Below, piece after piece: positions 44,341 to 56,543 of a stretch of 64,000 nucleotides of DNA. Made by a program: the position numbers and the translations under genes. The stretch is taken from NCBI GenBank assembly GCA_944474755.1, contig OX104118.1:68639575-68703574 (forward strand). Direction: 5' to 3'. Numbering within the stretch: the first letter of the stretch is position 1; every line of letters starts with the position of its first letter. The stretch comes from Limnoperna fortunei (Eukaryota; Mollusca; Bivalvia; Mytilida; Modiolidae). The notes below the pieces were generated by a model. It searched no databases. It was not told where the DNA came from and was given only the letters and a program-made list of their open reading frames with translations.

Positions 44341-46400
44341 GGTAATCCAAGGACTGAAATTGACTTATTAGTTCATTATTTACCAAAAATATTCGGGAAT
44401 TTTAACAACTCAGACTTTATTACAAAGTGTGTTTTGTTGACTAACGCAGTTCGTAATACAGTGTTAATATGTAATAACGCACTTTGTAATAAAATAAGAA
44501 AAAATGACGATACGATTGGAGGAGTGTGTAAGTACTATTATTTGGTACTCCAAGGACTGAAAAATGACTTATTAGTTAATTATTTACCAAAAATATTCGG
44601 GAATTTTAACAACTCAGACTTTATTACAAAGTGCGTTTTGTTGACTAACGCAGTTCGTAATACAGTGTTAATATGTAATAACGCACTTTGTAATAAAATA
44701 AGAAAAAATTACGATACGATTGGAGGAGTGTGTCAGTAACATTATTTGGTACTCCAAGGACTGAAAAATGACTTATTAGTTAATTATTTACCAAAAATAT
44801 TCGGGAATTTTAACAACTCAGACTTTATTACAAAGTGCGTTTTGTTGACTAACGCAGTTCGTAATACAGTGTTAATATGTAATAACGCACTTTGTAATAA
44901 AATAAGAAAAAATTACGATACGATTGGAGGAGTGTGTAAGTACCATTATTTGGTAATCCAAGGACTGAAAATGACTTATTAGTTAATTATTTACCAAAAA
45001 TATACGGGAATTTTAACAACTCAGACTTTATTACAAAGTTCGTTTTGTTGACTAGCGCGGTTCGTAATACATTGTTAATATGTAATAACGCACTTTGTAA
45101 TAAAATAAGAAAAAATTTCGATACGATTGGAGGAGTGTGTCAGTACCATTATTTGGTACTCCAAGGACTGAAAATGACTTATTAGTTAATTATTTACCAA
45201 AAATATTCGGGAATATTAACAACTCAGACTTTATTACAAAGTGCGTTTTGTTGACTAGCGCAGTTCGTAATACATTGTTAATATGTAATAACGCACTTTG
45301 TAATAAAATAAGAAAAAATTACGATACAATTGGAGGAGTGTGTCAGTACCATTATTTGGTACTCCAAGGACTGAAAATGACTTACTAGTTAATTATTTAC
45401 CAAAAATATTCGGGAATATTAACAACTCAGACTTTATTACAAAGTGCGTTTTGTTGACTAACGCAGTTCGTATTTAATTCTAAATATGTAATAACGCACT
45501 TTGTAATAAAATAAGAAAAATTTTCGATACGATTGGAGGAGTGTGTCAGTATCATTATTTGGTAATCCAAGGACTGAAAATGACTTATTTAATTAATTAT
45601 TTACCAAAAATATTCGGGAATTTGAACAACTTTTTTTTAGTGCGTTTGGTTGACTAACGCAGTTCGTAATACATTGTTAATATGTAATAACGCACTTTGT
45701 AATAAAATAAGAAAAATTACGATACGATTGGAGGAGTGTGTAAGTACCATTATTTGGTACTCCAAGGACTGAAAATGACTTATTAGTTAATTATTTACCA
45801 AAAATATACGGGAATTTTAACAACTCAAACTTTATTACAAAGTGCGTTTTGTTGACTAACGCAGTTCGTAATACATTGTTAATATGTAATAACGCACTTT
45901 GTAATAAAATAAGAAAAAATTACGATACGATTGGAGGAGTGTGTAAGTACCATTATTTGGTAATCCAAGGACTGAAAATGACTTATTAGTTAATTATTTA
46001 CCAAAAATATACGGGAATTTTAACAACTCCGACTTTATTACAAAGTGCGTTTTGTTGACTAACGCAGTTCGTAATACATTGTTAATATGTAATAACGCAC
46101 TTTGTAATAAAATAAGAAAAAATTACGATACGATTGGAGGAGTGTGTAAGTACCATTATTTGGTACTCCAAGGACTGAAATTGACTTATTAGTTTACTAG
46201 ATATCGGTGAGATGGTACCCATCTCTGTGGGCCCCAGCCGACCTTGAGGTCAAGGTCAAAGGTTATAAACCATGGTATACGACACATCGCTTTGATATGG
46301 TCTACCCACATTCTAAATATTAAAAGCCTACCTCAAAAGTTACAGCTCGGACATGAATTTGTCATTCAGGAAGCAATAATGTGACCTTAAGGTCAAAGTT
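44341..46400 (+). repeat. ~203-bp tandem array (about 9 units), one hairpin per unit
   Basis: The core TTGACTAACGCAGTTCG recurs near 44438, 44640, 44846, 45049, 45251, 45453, 45651, 45856 and 46059, a spacing of 198-206 bp. Each unit carries TTACAAAGTGCGTT and, ~45 nt later, AACGCACTTTGTAA: a 14-bp inverted repeat able to fold into a hairpin. GATACGATTGGAGGAGTGTG follows. A second copy of the GGTACCCATCTCTGTGG block closes the array at 46190-46400. The frames of 78-101 codons seen here come from the repeat and are not genes. Confidence 0.85.
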
Positions 46401-48163
46401 CCAAGTCATGGTATATTAACATTTGTCTAATATTGATAGAAAAGTGATAATACTCCCAAAAATAATAATAGATCGTAACCTTCAACCAACATGATATTTA
46501 AAATGTTTTCTTAGTTTCAGATATTCTGTAAACAAACTCATTTTCGTACTGCATGTATATAACAAATAACAGACAGGTTTCGGCCACGGTGTCTACTACT
46601 TCATGCCTAATTAAACAAGGTAAACAACATGAACAAATAGTAATGACTGTAGCTTTTGTCTACTTTCGTAAACATACCCGAAAGGAAGCGTTTCCCCAGC
46701 CAAACCATCGAGAAGGTACTACAGACGATGGCTGGTTTTTTTTTAACATGAACACATGAATAACAATAAATAATGTGTTTTGAAAGGGGTTTATTTTTAT
46801 CAGTTGATGGCAAGGAAGGCAATCCGTCAGTGTTTATGTGATTACCTTCTCCAAAAACTGACGGAAGGACGTGGATCGGTAATGTTATACCGCATAAATG
46901 TTGCTTGAATGAAATTTACTTACATTCGAATCCTCAAAAATCTACGCTTTCTCATTTATTTCACTGCTCACAAACCGTTGTAAGATAGCAAATACTAGTA
47001 TATCTTGGCGAACACGAATTTTGATCTTACATGTTTAACATAGAGCGAATGAAAATTTTTGTTACATGCTATAACGATTCACTAATTCACGATCTATACT
47101 AATTCAGTATATCATATTTACCATGTAAATCAATTTAAGTTGAAATCTAGCATCTCTAACAATTGGCATAAAAGCGGTGTCAAACTTAAAAATAGATGGC
47201 TGTTTGTTTTAATTTTTTTGTTGCCACCATTTAATTAAGCATGTTACTATCAAGTATAAAATAGCTTTTTATCTATCTAAAAACATGTTGTTATAAACGA
47301 AAAAGCATATGAAAAAACGCTATTTTTTACCTTTAAAGGGCCATAATCCCTATAAGGGGTTGACTGACAACTTTGACCCGATGGAGACTTTTGTTGTGAA
47401 AGAGGCACACAAACGAGGCGGTGTTACAGATAGACATAGAACATAATTTGGTGGAGTATTTAGTAGAGACGAAAATTTGTCAATAAGGTCCAAGAATCTT
47501 TTCAAGAATCGTACTTTGTATAAATGACCGATGAAAAACGAGCGAAAAGGATCAATAAATCATGACTTGATAAGATGTAAAATACGATATCTCCGTATCT
47601 ACAAAATTAAATCATAACTGTAAAATTAAGGAACTTCAAATCCAACCGTTACTTCAGTTGGTATGTGAAGTAGGGGAATATACAGGATATCAAAACATCC
47701 CGAAACCTGACTTACATAGTATTACTAGACTATAAAATGTTCATGTAAATAAATGATTACACAACAATATATAAAATATTTACACTTTATAAATGTTGTA
47801 AAAACGAAAGTAACCGTCCACACATGGATGAGCCAAAACTGTCTTTTGACAAACAAATATTGGTACTAAAAATCTCTTTATAAATGATTCAAATGATATT
47901 TCAATGTTTTGAGAAAGAAAAAACAAGGCAACACGTGATTGAACTCAAACTGTCAAGGTTTCTTCAAAATACAAACAATATACCAAAATCATTCAACTAT
48001 ACAATACAAGTGTCAAGGTTACACAAAATCATGCTATTAAGAGTCGAACATGATGAAAATTCGACAAAAATATTTCATAAAGTGTACGCTGACCAACAAT
48101 AACTGTATCCCTTAGTGGATTCTTCTGGTGAAGAAATGGAAATGTAGTGGGTGGTATTGGAAT
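46401..48163. other. Non-coding, AT-rich
   Basis: Nothing coding is recognised. AAGGGCCATAATCCCTATAA near 47336 resembles words in the 163-bp array at 10 kb and may be a distant relative. Confidence 0.4.
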
Positions 48164-49718
48164 TTATCCCATCCGCCAATATACTTCTATAACATCAAAC
48201 CAGCCGTGTTGTTTTGGACGGAGTTCCAACCATGCATTAACCCAAGAGCTACCAAAGCCTCTTAAAGTATCTCGAACACTGATCATTAACACTCTATTTC
48301 TCCCGAATGTTCTGATCAACCTTCTAACACTGATGACATCTGGGACTTTTGGCATCATTGTTGAGTCAAGATCAAGTGAGGGATATCCTATTCTTGCTAT
48401 AACCTCTCTGAAAAACACAGAAACATGTTGTAATGTAAACAACATTTCTGGAAAGAGAAGTACACAATCTCTTATTATCTTTTCCAGGACAAGACTTGGC
48501 AACGCTTGCATATCTTGGTTTGATCCTTCCGATTCTCCATTCTCACTGAAGCCCAGTTCAACTTCAACGTCATCTTCTCCTTCAACTTGTGAATGAGAAT
48601 CATTAACCGCTTCTTCTTCGTCTGTTGATGTCTTAACTTGATCTCCATTCCCATGTTTCCAACTTTCACCTTCATCTGGTGGTTGTGCATCGCTGTCGTC
48701 AGCTTCTTCCATAATTTTTTGAGTACCTTTACATTTTCCATTATTGTTAGTGTCTAGATTATTTTCCCAAGTGTAGTCTTCAGTTGTAGCATCAGAATTG
48801 TAAGTACGAGTTTCCTCGTACGTACAGTCTTTGACATTATTTGTTCAAGAATTGTTGGCATGGTGACAACCTTGATTTTAACGCGGTTTATTAAAGCATG
48901 CAAGAGGCCAGGTTCAACTTCAACGCTGACATAATGTTCACCTCTATTTTCTAGGTAGTATCCTAATGTCAAAAGAAGATTATCAGCATAGGTGCCAGTT
49001 GCCGATATCGAGTTGTTGTAATCGAAACCTTCGGCTGAAATAATCAAAAATTGACAAAAGAATTCTGTCGACAATGCTTATAGCGTCAAATGATCCCCAT
49101 ACGTACAATTTCTGGACATTCTTCTTAAATAAGTCTTTATATTACCTTGGACGAAATCTAAATATTCTTCCCTATTTTCTGTGATGTGCGTAACAGCAAC
49201 AGTGCGCAATTGATTGCCAGTCCGGTGAATTTTAGAAATTTGATTAGCTATAGCATCGAATTGACAGTTTCCATATTTAGTAGGATTAAACGCGATAACA
49301 ATGTTTCTATTGTATTAAAAAAAGAAATCTGATTTTTCTGCAGGTGAAAGATCTTCGTTTGATTGATTGTCTGCCCTTTTGTTGTACGAACCACCCAAAT
49401 CATTCTTTGACCTATTCTCCTCAAAGTTACTGACGATTTCTTTATTCAATGGAATGTAGTCTTTTTGTCTGTGAAGAGCTTTCCTCTGTTTCTTTTTGAA
49501 AACAGGTGTTGACCATTCCCTTCTCTTTTTCTCTTTTTCAGTGGTTTGACTGTTATAAATAACACGTTTACCCACCGTTTCATTTGTTTTCCTTCAGGCG
49601 ATGTAAACTTTACGTAATATCTAGAATAGGACTTGTTTCTTCGAAGAATGATGCCCTCCAGTACACAATATTTTGTCCGGACTCTTTTCTTTGTAAACAT
49701 ATTATTAATATTTGACAA
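48164..49718 (-). pseudogene. Intronless OTU protease / F-box-like protein, broken frame
   Basis: Read on the minus strand. Basic N-terminus (YCVLEGIILRRNKSYSRYY), a frameshift near 49570, a Lys-rich segment (HRQKDYIPLNKEIV), a TAA at 49315, then an OTU-type core: NIVIAFNPTKYGNCQFDAI with the catalytic Cys, LRTVAVTHITENREEYLDF and MSRNCTYGDHLTL. A second TAA lies at 49080-49078. LLTLGYYLENRGEHYVSV then gives the catalytic His. After a frameshift near 48845 comes an acidic linker (STDEEEAVNDSHSQVEGEDD), an F-box-like segment (LPSLVLEKIIRDC, LQHVSVFFREVI) and a conserved-looking C-terminus (WVNAWLELRPKQHGWFDV). OTU proteins cleave ubiquitin and F-box proteins recruit ubiquitin-ligase substrates. 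No introns: a retrocopy or transposon-borne gene. First ATG and true N-terminus uncertain. Confidence 0.65.
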
Positions 49719-51017
49719 TTTTTTTCCATTTTTTTATATATACTTTTATTTTTTCTCTTTATCATTTATGGAGTTCCTCGTTTATTGTTGTTTCACCGTG
49801 GCATAAAAAATTTTTTATACTCAAAAACTACTACTATAGTTCATAATTTAATAAAATTATTAATGACTTATGGTTACCTAATAAACATTTGTGACAGATT
49901 TGTTATTTAGAACACCTTTAATGTATTGAAATTTAACCCATGCTGTGTCTTCTTGATAAAGCCTGTACTGCCATAAACTTATTATCTGTACAGGATGTTT
50001 ATTGAACAGCTTATTCCTTAAAACTTTAATTTTGGCTACCTTTATGACTGAGAAAAATCGGGATATTTTTGTAATTATCTTTTACATGATTACTTTATAA
50101 ATGTTTATCACAAAGTTCATTACCACATTTTCAATTCAAGACAATGCAATTGCAGTTAGTTTTTTCGAAAGACAGTATTTTGTTAGTCAAATACTCTTAA
50201 AGTTTTTTTTGTTTAATTATTAAAAAATGTACATCTAAATTAAACATGTTACAAATTTCTGAGAGATAATTAACCATAAAAATGCCACACAACCCTGTCC
50301 CTTTTCTGAACCACGTGGTCTGAACTCCGCCATGTTAAAAATTGTAAAATGAGCTAATTTCAAATGAAATGGGAAGTACGAAGATCAGAAATTAAAGTGT
50401 TAAAAATGTGAAAATTAAATACATCAATATGTCTACTTTATGTATATATGTGCAAAACTATGTTTACACGAACTGTATTTATGAAATTTACGTCAGAAGT
50501 GGAGCATATTTGACAATTTCCCATTGAAACAATGTAACCTGAAGGCAGAAAATAAGGCTTTTTTTCAAACAAAATGAGAAGTATTTTACAAGTAATTTAA
50601 ACTGATAAAATTTATATCATTCGAAAGATAAGAGAATGTAGAACTGGGAACAATGTGCAAAACATATATATTTTATTTATTTAACAAGATATCAGCGTTT
50701 TTTTAAATCGTCCCATTGACTTTCTATTCAGTGGAAAATCCAATATGGCTGACAAAAATACGTCACAGAAGTCACGTGATGTCGCTAATAGTTGTATATG
50801 ATATCCGTCTAAATAAAATGAAGTATGACGTAGAATTAGGTGGTGTGCAATATAAGTTATATCTAACGATGCAGCGATTGCTTCTACAAACAATTCTAAC
50901 TTGACATTGATGTAAAATTTAAGAAAGTTAAAGATCAAAGCACGTGTCACGTGATGTCGATGCTTTGCCCACCGAGTAAGCGGGATATATGTCCAAGGTG
51001 AATAAACTGGTTTATTA
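49719..51017. other. Non-coding stretch
   Basis: A 115-codon minus frame (51028-50681) lacks recognisable motifs and ends in the palindromic array. CACGTGTCACGTGATG near 50941 carries two overlapping E-box-like words. No gene called. Confidence 0.4.
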
Positions 51018-51128
51018 GATCGTTTCAACGATTTATTAAATCGTTACAACGATTCACTAAATCGTTTGAACGGTTTATTAAATCGTTGTAACGATTTAAT
51101 AAATCTTTGTAACGATTTAATTAAATCG

Positions 51129-51166
<38 letters not shown>

Positions 51167-51292
51167 GTTTAACGTCCAGCAAGCAATATTTCAGCTATAT
51201 TCAGGACGTCATTAAATCGTTTCAACGGTTTATTAAATCGTTGTAACGATTTAATAAATCGTTGAAACGATTTAATAAACCGTTCAAACGAA
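51018..51292. repeat. ~21-bp palindromic repeat array interrupted by an insertion
   Basis: About nine units of AATCGTT-NN-AACGATT-TATTA, each self-complementary, with the two central bases varying (TC, AC, TG, GT, GA). It is interrupted at about 51128-51213 by an eight-fold TTGA tract and TGTTTAACGTCCAGCAAGC...GCTATATTCAGGACG, a molluscan repeat end with its own short inverted repeat (ACGTCC/GGACGT). Confidence 0.8.
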
Positions 51293-54200
51293 ATAAGATT
51301 TTTTTTTTCTATTTGTTGTTTGGCACAAATAAGCCGTCGTATCTTTGTGCTGTAATTTATAATGCAATTTATTTATTGGTTGGTTATACAAAGTTTACCA
51401 ATCAGAACATGTTTTACAAAATATTTGTGAAATTGGTTTTCAGTTAACAGATATGGATCTTACAATAAAAATTGTGTTAATTCCTCGGTGACTTTGAAAT
51501 TGCCTCGGTAGAAATCTCAATCATAGTTTGAAGTTTTGAAGGAATATTTTGACGGAAGTAAAACTACGGGTACTTCAAATCGTCAAAAGTACCGATTGTG
51601 TATCGCCAAAATTTGACCCATCTCTTTAATCTTGTCCGATTATCCTTTGCCGTTGTCCCTATCAAAGTCTAAAAAGGCGTTGCACGGCAGAGGATTCTGG
51701 ATTCTCGGATTATAAAATTACAAATATCAGTAGAATCGCCGATAGACGTTTCATACTGTAACTAAAACGGACAATAACCAAAAACAAACTATTGCCAAAT
51801 AGGACCATAAAAAACGGAATACCAAAATTATAAACTAGTTAATTACTAGGTATACTTTACCTTCCCATTATAAAAAACATTATTTACATGCTCCAGTTAC
51901 AAAGAATCAAAGGCGTAACAACGGGGCAATCGAATGTCATAGGTCTGAAAAGGCCAATCTGTATGCATAAAATTATCACAAAAACAAATGACACAACATA
52001 GATCAACATACAAAAAAAACACATATAATACCAAGTAAAAACGAGAGTGAACTCAGGTGCTCCGGAAGAGAAAGCAGTTCCTGCTTGTGATGCGTATGAT
52101 ATTAGATGAAGTTTTTAGTTTGTAAATGATTTTGGCCAGGTCTCACGAAATGCAAACCCGGGTTGGGTTATAGTATATGGTGAAGTAAGGTGGTCACGAG
52201 GGCAAAATACGATATCTTTGTTTTGTAATCATCTTCTACAGTATTCAAACTCGATCTCTGAAACTTCACAGAAAGATTGCACATGTATTGAAGTTCTGCA
52301 ACTGCTATTATGGAAATGTTCAAGGATTGGTTTCCAAATTTTCCAGACTTCGGAACTTGGTCATTTTTTTCAGAACATGTGCAGACGCCATAATCAACTC
52401 CTCCTTCACAGAACCAAAACCTTCTTCGTACAATTTGCAAAACCATTCCCCATTTATTAAGGCACATGTTTTGCAACCAGGCCATTTCAGACATGCGATT
52501 TTTTTAATATGTTTAGTGCATTATTTTTTAAAACTAACACAATGCAATCTGTTGTTTATACGAAATATGAATTTACAGTAATGATTTATTTAATTATTAT
52601 TAAAAAGAAACTACTAATTAATATTAAATTACGATTGTGATTGTCAAAACTCCACGTCAAGATATCTTGTTATTTCACACATTTTTTTCATTGCCCATAT
52701 TTAAACTCATTCTGAGAGATAGCACCTATTGAGGATTGTACTAATACAAAAACCACAGAATGAAATATTATATGAAATGACCTGATTGTTGTAAATATTT
52801 AATAACTTGTCTCTCTTCATGTAATTAGGTTTAGTTATTTGCATTATATACATTAATTAATTGTTCATATATCTCATGTATTTGAGGAAATAAAGTTATG
52901 AATGAATGGTATATAAGTAAATGCAAAAAATTATTTGTTCCAGTCTTACAAAAATTTAATTTTTAATAAAATTTGTTAGATTTAAAAAAAAAAATAAAAA
53001 GATAAGTTCTTGAATAAGTGCACAGAAACATTTTAATTCACTAGAAATAACCTATTGTACTTATACTGTAAAGAGGTGTTGCATTGAAGAGAATTTAACA
53101 ATTTAACAATTTAACAATTGACCAAGTTTATTTATTTGGAATTTTACATTCCTGTTTCCCTAGAAAGTTAAATTTTTGGTTTAAAAAGGGTTATTGTAAA
53201 TTTGAAAAAATATATCTGCCTAGAAAAGCCTAGAATGCAGGAGAATTTACCCCAGCTTCTGGACCCAGACCCCTGACTGTATAAGCACCGTGCATATTTT
53301 TGGTGCGTCGGAAGGGAGCTGTCCGAGTGTATGGCAAGTAAAAATAAGGAAGGGCTACCAAATATTGGAATTGACTTGCCCGTCGGGCAAGTTAGCTGAC
53401 TTTTCTTATTTCTAATTTAACCAATTACCATTTCAAATATAAACGCATCTTACGTACTACCGTAAATCAGGTTATTTTGGTTGTAGTTTTATTTTGGCTT
53501 ACTTGGCGCTTTCGGTGAAAGAGCCAAAAATTAAACACACCAAAAAAAAAGCATGCACCAACGTTTTACACTCCAAAATAGCGGGCCGGTAAGATAATAT
53601 GGCTTAAAATACCGGTAATAAACAAGTGTGTGTAAAGGAAAATTACAGGTACACATTTTTGTGCATATTACCGTATAAAATTGTGCAACTAACGGTTAGC
53701 AACACCGGGGTATATTGGTTTTGTAAAAACGTGTAACTGACTAATCAAATCCAAGGAATAATACTGATACGGGGAAAATACCCGATATATCCCCACTTCG
53801 TGCAGGCGCAAAGAGACGTCACAATAGTAACGGCTGAATTTTGAAGTTCTGATTAAAATAATGGCCAATAAATAAGACTATCGAGGGTACGTTATGGTAA
53901 AATATTTTGAAAGGATTTCTTGACAAAAAATGTTTCATCATGAAAATGGCGACTAGAAAATGATTGCCTATAGGGTCCGATTGAATAGGAAAACACAGGA
54001 TTTTGTCATATTAGAATTGTCATAATTCATTCTGTGTATAATGTTGTATTCACTTACACATGAGATGGGTTTTTATATTCATATTTTCTACTTCGGTATC
54101 GCTCCGTCGGTAAAAAAATAATCGAATATAAAGACCCAGCCCATGTGTAAATTAATACAACATCATACCCCTCATGAATTATTTTTAAAACAGAAACATT

Positions 54201-54622
54201 TGTGTCAAACAAATCCGAATGCAGCATTTTGTTCCTGCAAAAATTAAAAGCGGAATTTCACTTATGGTTTCTTGAATATGACCAACAATAATTTAAAAAA
54301 AAACATAATGGAGTGAACGTTAACATTAAGAAGTTACATAATATTATTTTTATAAGTTTGATCAAAATCTTACTGCTCAAGCTATTCCTACTAATCATTT
54401 AACTTTCGAATTAGCAAAAAACTATACCATATCCATCTGCTATGTTTCGGGTTATATGCAGCAAAAGAGTTTTCGATTTAATGAACAATGTTTGTTGTCT
54501 TGGATACGCGTAAAAGCAACAGTTTCATTACTATATATCTAATTGAAATGGAAAATAAAATATATTTCCCCTAATAGGAATGAACAGTTTATATACACTT
54601 TATAATATACAATCTTCTTTTG
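51293..54622. other. Long non-coding stretch with a retroelement tail fragment
   Basis: Around 51990-52085, GAGTGAACTCAGGTGCTCCGG and AAGCAGTTCCTGC resemble the Penelope-like tail at 10.93 kb. ACTTGCCCGTCGGGCAAGT near 53374 is a short perfect palindrome. Otherwise nothing is recognised. Confidence 0.4.
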
Positions 54623-54625
54623 TTA

Positions 54626-54882
54626 GGGACGGACCATTTAACTTGAAAGGGGGGCCTTGGTTTTTTGTTTTGGTCATAAAAAAATATTTATTTTTTGAAG
54701 GCGTCGCGACTGAATATTTTTTTCATTATTAGCATTATTTTATATAGCAGAAATCCTTCTTCAGAATATTTTGTTTCTTACCCTCTGCTTCCAAAATATT
54801 TTTTTCATCAAAAATCATTTTCAAAATATTTTTTTAGGAAAAAACCAAGGCCCTCCCCCCTGCAAGTAAAATGGTCGGTCCC
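54626..54882. mobile_element. PIF/Harbinger-type MITE, 257 bp, TTA duplication
   Basis: Left end GGGACGGACCATTTAACTTG, right end (reversed) GGGACCGACCATTTTACTTG. Both continue into GGGGGGCCTTGG / GGGGGGAGGGCCTTGG. Flanking TTA at 54623-54625 and 54883-54885 fits the 3-bp target of PIF/Harbinger. The interior is T-rich; a 63-codon frame inside is chance. Confidence 0.65.
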
Positions 54883-55505
54883 TTAGCGTATATTTATTTA
54901 CATAATGAACAAATAACGTATGTTGGCTCGATGCGAAGCCTACCTAGTATGTAATTCAAACTTATGCAACAGTCGGTTTTTGTTAAAGAATCTATGCGAA
55001 AGCCAGTGTACAAACTGTAATAATTAAAACTAAACATTCTTGAAACCATATAATTTAGTTCTGTTGAAAAATAGAAATATTGACAATCTACTGCGTCATA
55101 AGGTTTGCTTTAATGCATGAAAATATTAATGTGTTGGAATATACAGTTAGCACTTGCCTTTCCATACACACCACAGTGTGATTTGTTACTTCTGCTCCAC
55201 AAGAATTCGAGACGCCATACATAGTGGCAGGAAACAGCGGCGGAAGGTCTTGATCCACGATGGTTTCAATATCGGAAAAACAAAGAGGAATGATGCGATA
55301 TACTGCCGATGCTGGCGATCAGATTGTCGTGCCATTACGCAGACTAGTGTTTTCAATTTCGAGGACGAAAACCAAAATTGTTATTTATAGTGCAAGCAAT
55401 ATTTTTCGTTTAAGGCATAAATCTTTCAATGAACAAAAGCTACTTGTAAAATAATAAATTAGTATTTTTATATAGTCTGATGCTTTTCAGTGCAATTATA
55501 GTATA

Positions 55506-55622
55506 TTTAAATGGTTAATCATCTACTATGTCAACACTGAGGTTGTGAGTTTGAGCAAGGCGTGCTCGACTCCAGCTTAATTGACAATCACACCATCTTT
55601 CCTCCCGAAGTTTGGGGGTTTT
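55506..55622 (+). mobile_element. SINE fragment, copy 10
   Basis: CTATGTCAACACTGAGGTTG, GCTCGACTCCAGCTTAATTG and CTTTCCTCCCGAAGTTTGGG match the plus-strand SINE. Both ends are missing. Confidence 0.6.
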
Positions 55623-55792
55623 AACCCCCCCCCCCTTCCGAAAAAATATGTATCCTGTAATCCCTGTACATAATAAAGGTTATATTAATACTTTTTCTGT
55701 ATTCGGCTTGTATCCTAATAAACTATCTTGGTACCCTTGTCTTTGCTTAAAACAATAAGTACTATGTTCTAGTTTCCGACATGTTTGTGTTT

Positions 55793-55925
55793 AAGGTGCC
55801 GTTTTACTATTTATTCCTAATTTTTTTGCATATCAAAAAATAAAATATTGATATAAATGTTTTGTGATATCAGGAAAAAATAACTGATAAAAAAATTATA
55901 CAAAATAAATAGTAAAACAGCGCCT
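55793..55925. mobile_element. Fold-back MITE, ~131 bp
   Basis: AGGTGCCGTTTTACTATTTA at the left is mirrored by TAAATAGTAAAACAGCGCCT at the right. The interior is AT-rich. No convincing target duplication. Confidence 0.55.
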
Positions 55926-56087
55926 AGTATTTCTGACGAGGTTTTGCAAAAAAAGTTTCAACTACGAAATCAGTTAGAAATGCCCAACAGTGAATCTGTG
56001 CACTAACCGAACTTCGCTCATGGTTTGAGAAAGTATTTTTTTTAAATGGGATAATCGACAAATTGAGTGTCGAACTATTTTGGGCGT

Positions 56088-56325
56088 CGCGGAGGATTAT
56101 TGGGGTGTCGGACTAATGGGGTGTCGGACCAATGTGGTGTCGGACTAATGGGGTGTCAGACCAATGGTGTGTCGGACTAATGGGTTGTCCAATGGGGTGT
56201 CGGACTAATGGGGTGTCGGACCAATGGATTGTCGGACTAATGGGGGTGTCGGACCAATGGGGTGTCGGACTACTGTGGTGTCGGACCAATGGGGTGTCGG
56301 ACTAAAGTGGTGTCGGACCAATGAG
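56088..56325. repeat. ~16-bp tandem repeat TGGGGTGTCGGACCAA/TGGGGTGTCGGACTAA
   Basis: About 15 units in which C-C-A-A and C-T-A-A variants mostly alternate, with a few shortened units. Strand-asymmetric, G-rich on the plus strand. Confidence 0.85.
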
Positions 56326-56412
56326 TCTGCTATTTCACAAAATCTCCCGATGTTAAAAAAATGTTAATGTGGTTGTTCATGAAAATAATAAATAACTCTA
56401 ATCCAGGTCCGG

Positions 56413-56543
56413 GTTTCATAAGACATCTCAAATTTGAGATTTCCTCAACTAAAAAATTGACCAATCAGATTGCGTGAAATTTTTAATTTAAGGAAAATCT
56501 CAAGGATTTGATGAAAATCTCAATTTGAGCTGTTTTATGAAAC
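56413..56543. mobile_element. Fold-back MITE, ~131 bp
   Basis: Left arm GTTTCATAAGACATCTCAAA and TTGAGATTTCC; right arm AAATCTCAATTTGAGCTG and TTTTATGAAAC, inverted relative to the left. The CAAATTTGAG palindrome is part of each end. Interior CCAATCAGATTG. Confidence 0.55.

Noticed and set aside
44434..45388. Plus frames of 76-101 codons with repeated TNAVRNTVLICNN
   Set aside because: They are translations of the ~203-bp tandem unit, which is not a multiple of three, so frames change from unit to unit.
50681..51028. Minus-strand 115-codon frame
   Set aside because: No motif, no coding partner; ends in a palindromic array. Probably repeat-derived.
52168..52581. Overlapping frames of 80-108 codons on both strands
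   Set aside because: Mutually overlapping and without motifs; chance openness.
54695..54886. 63-codon frame rich in Phe and Ser
   Set aside because: Lies wholly in the Harbinger-type MITE.
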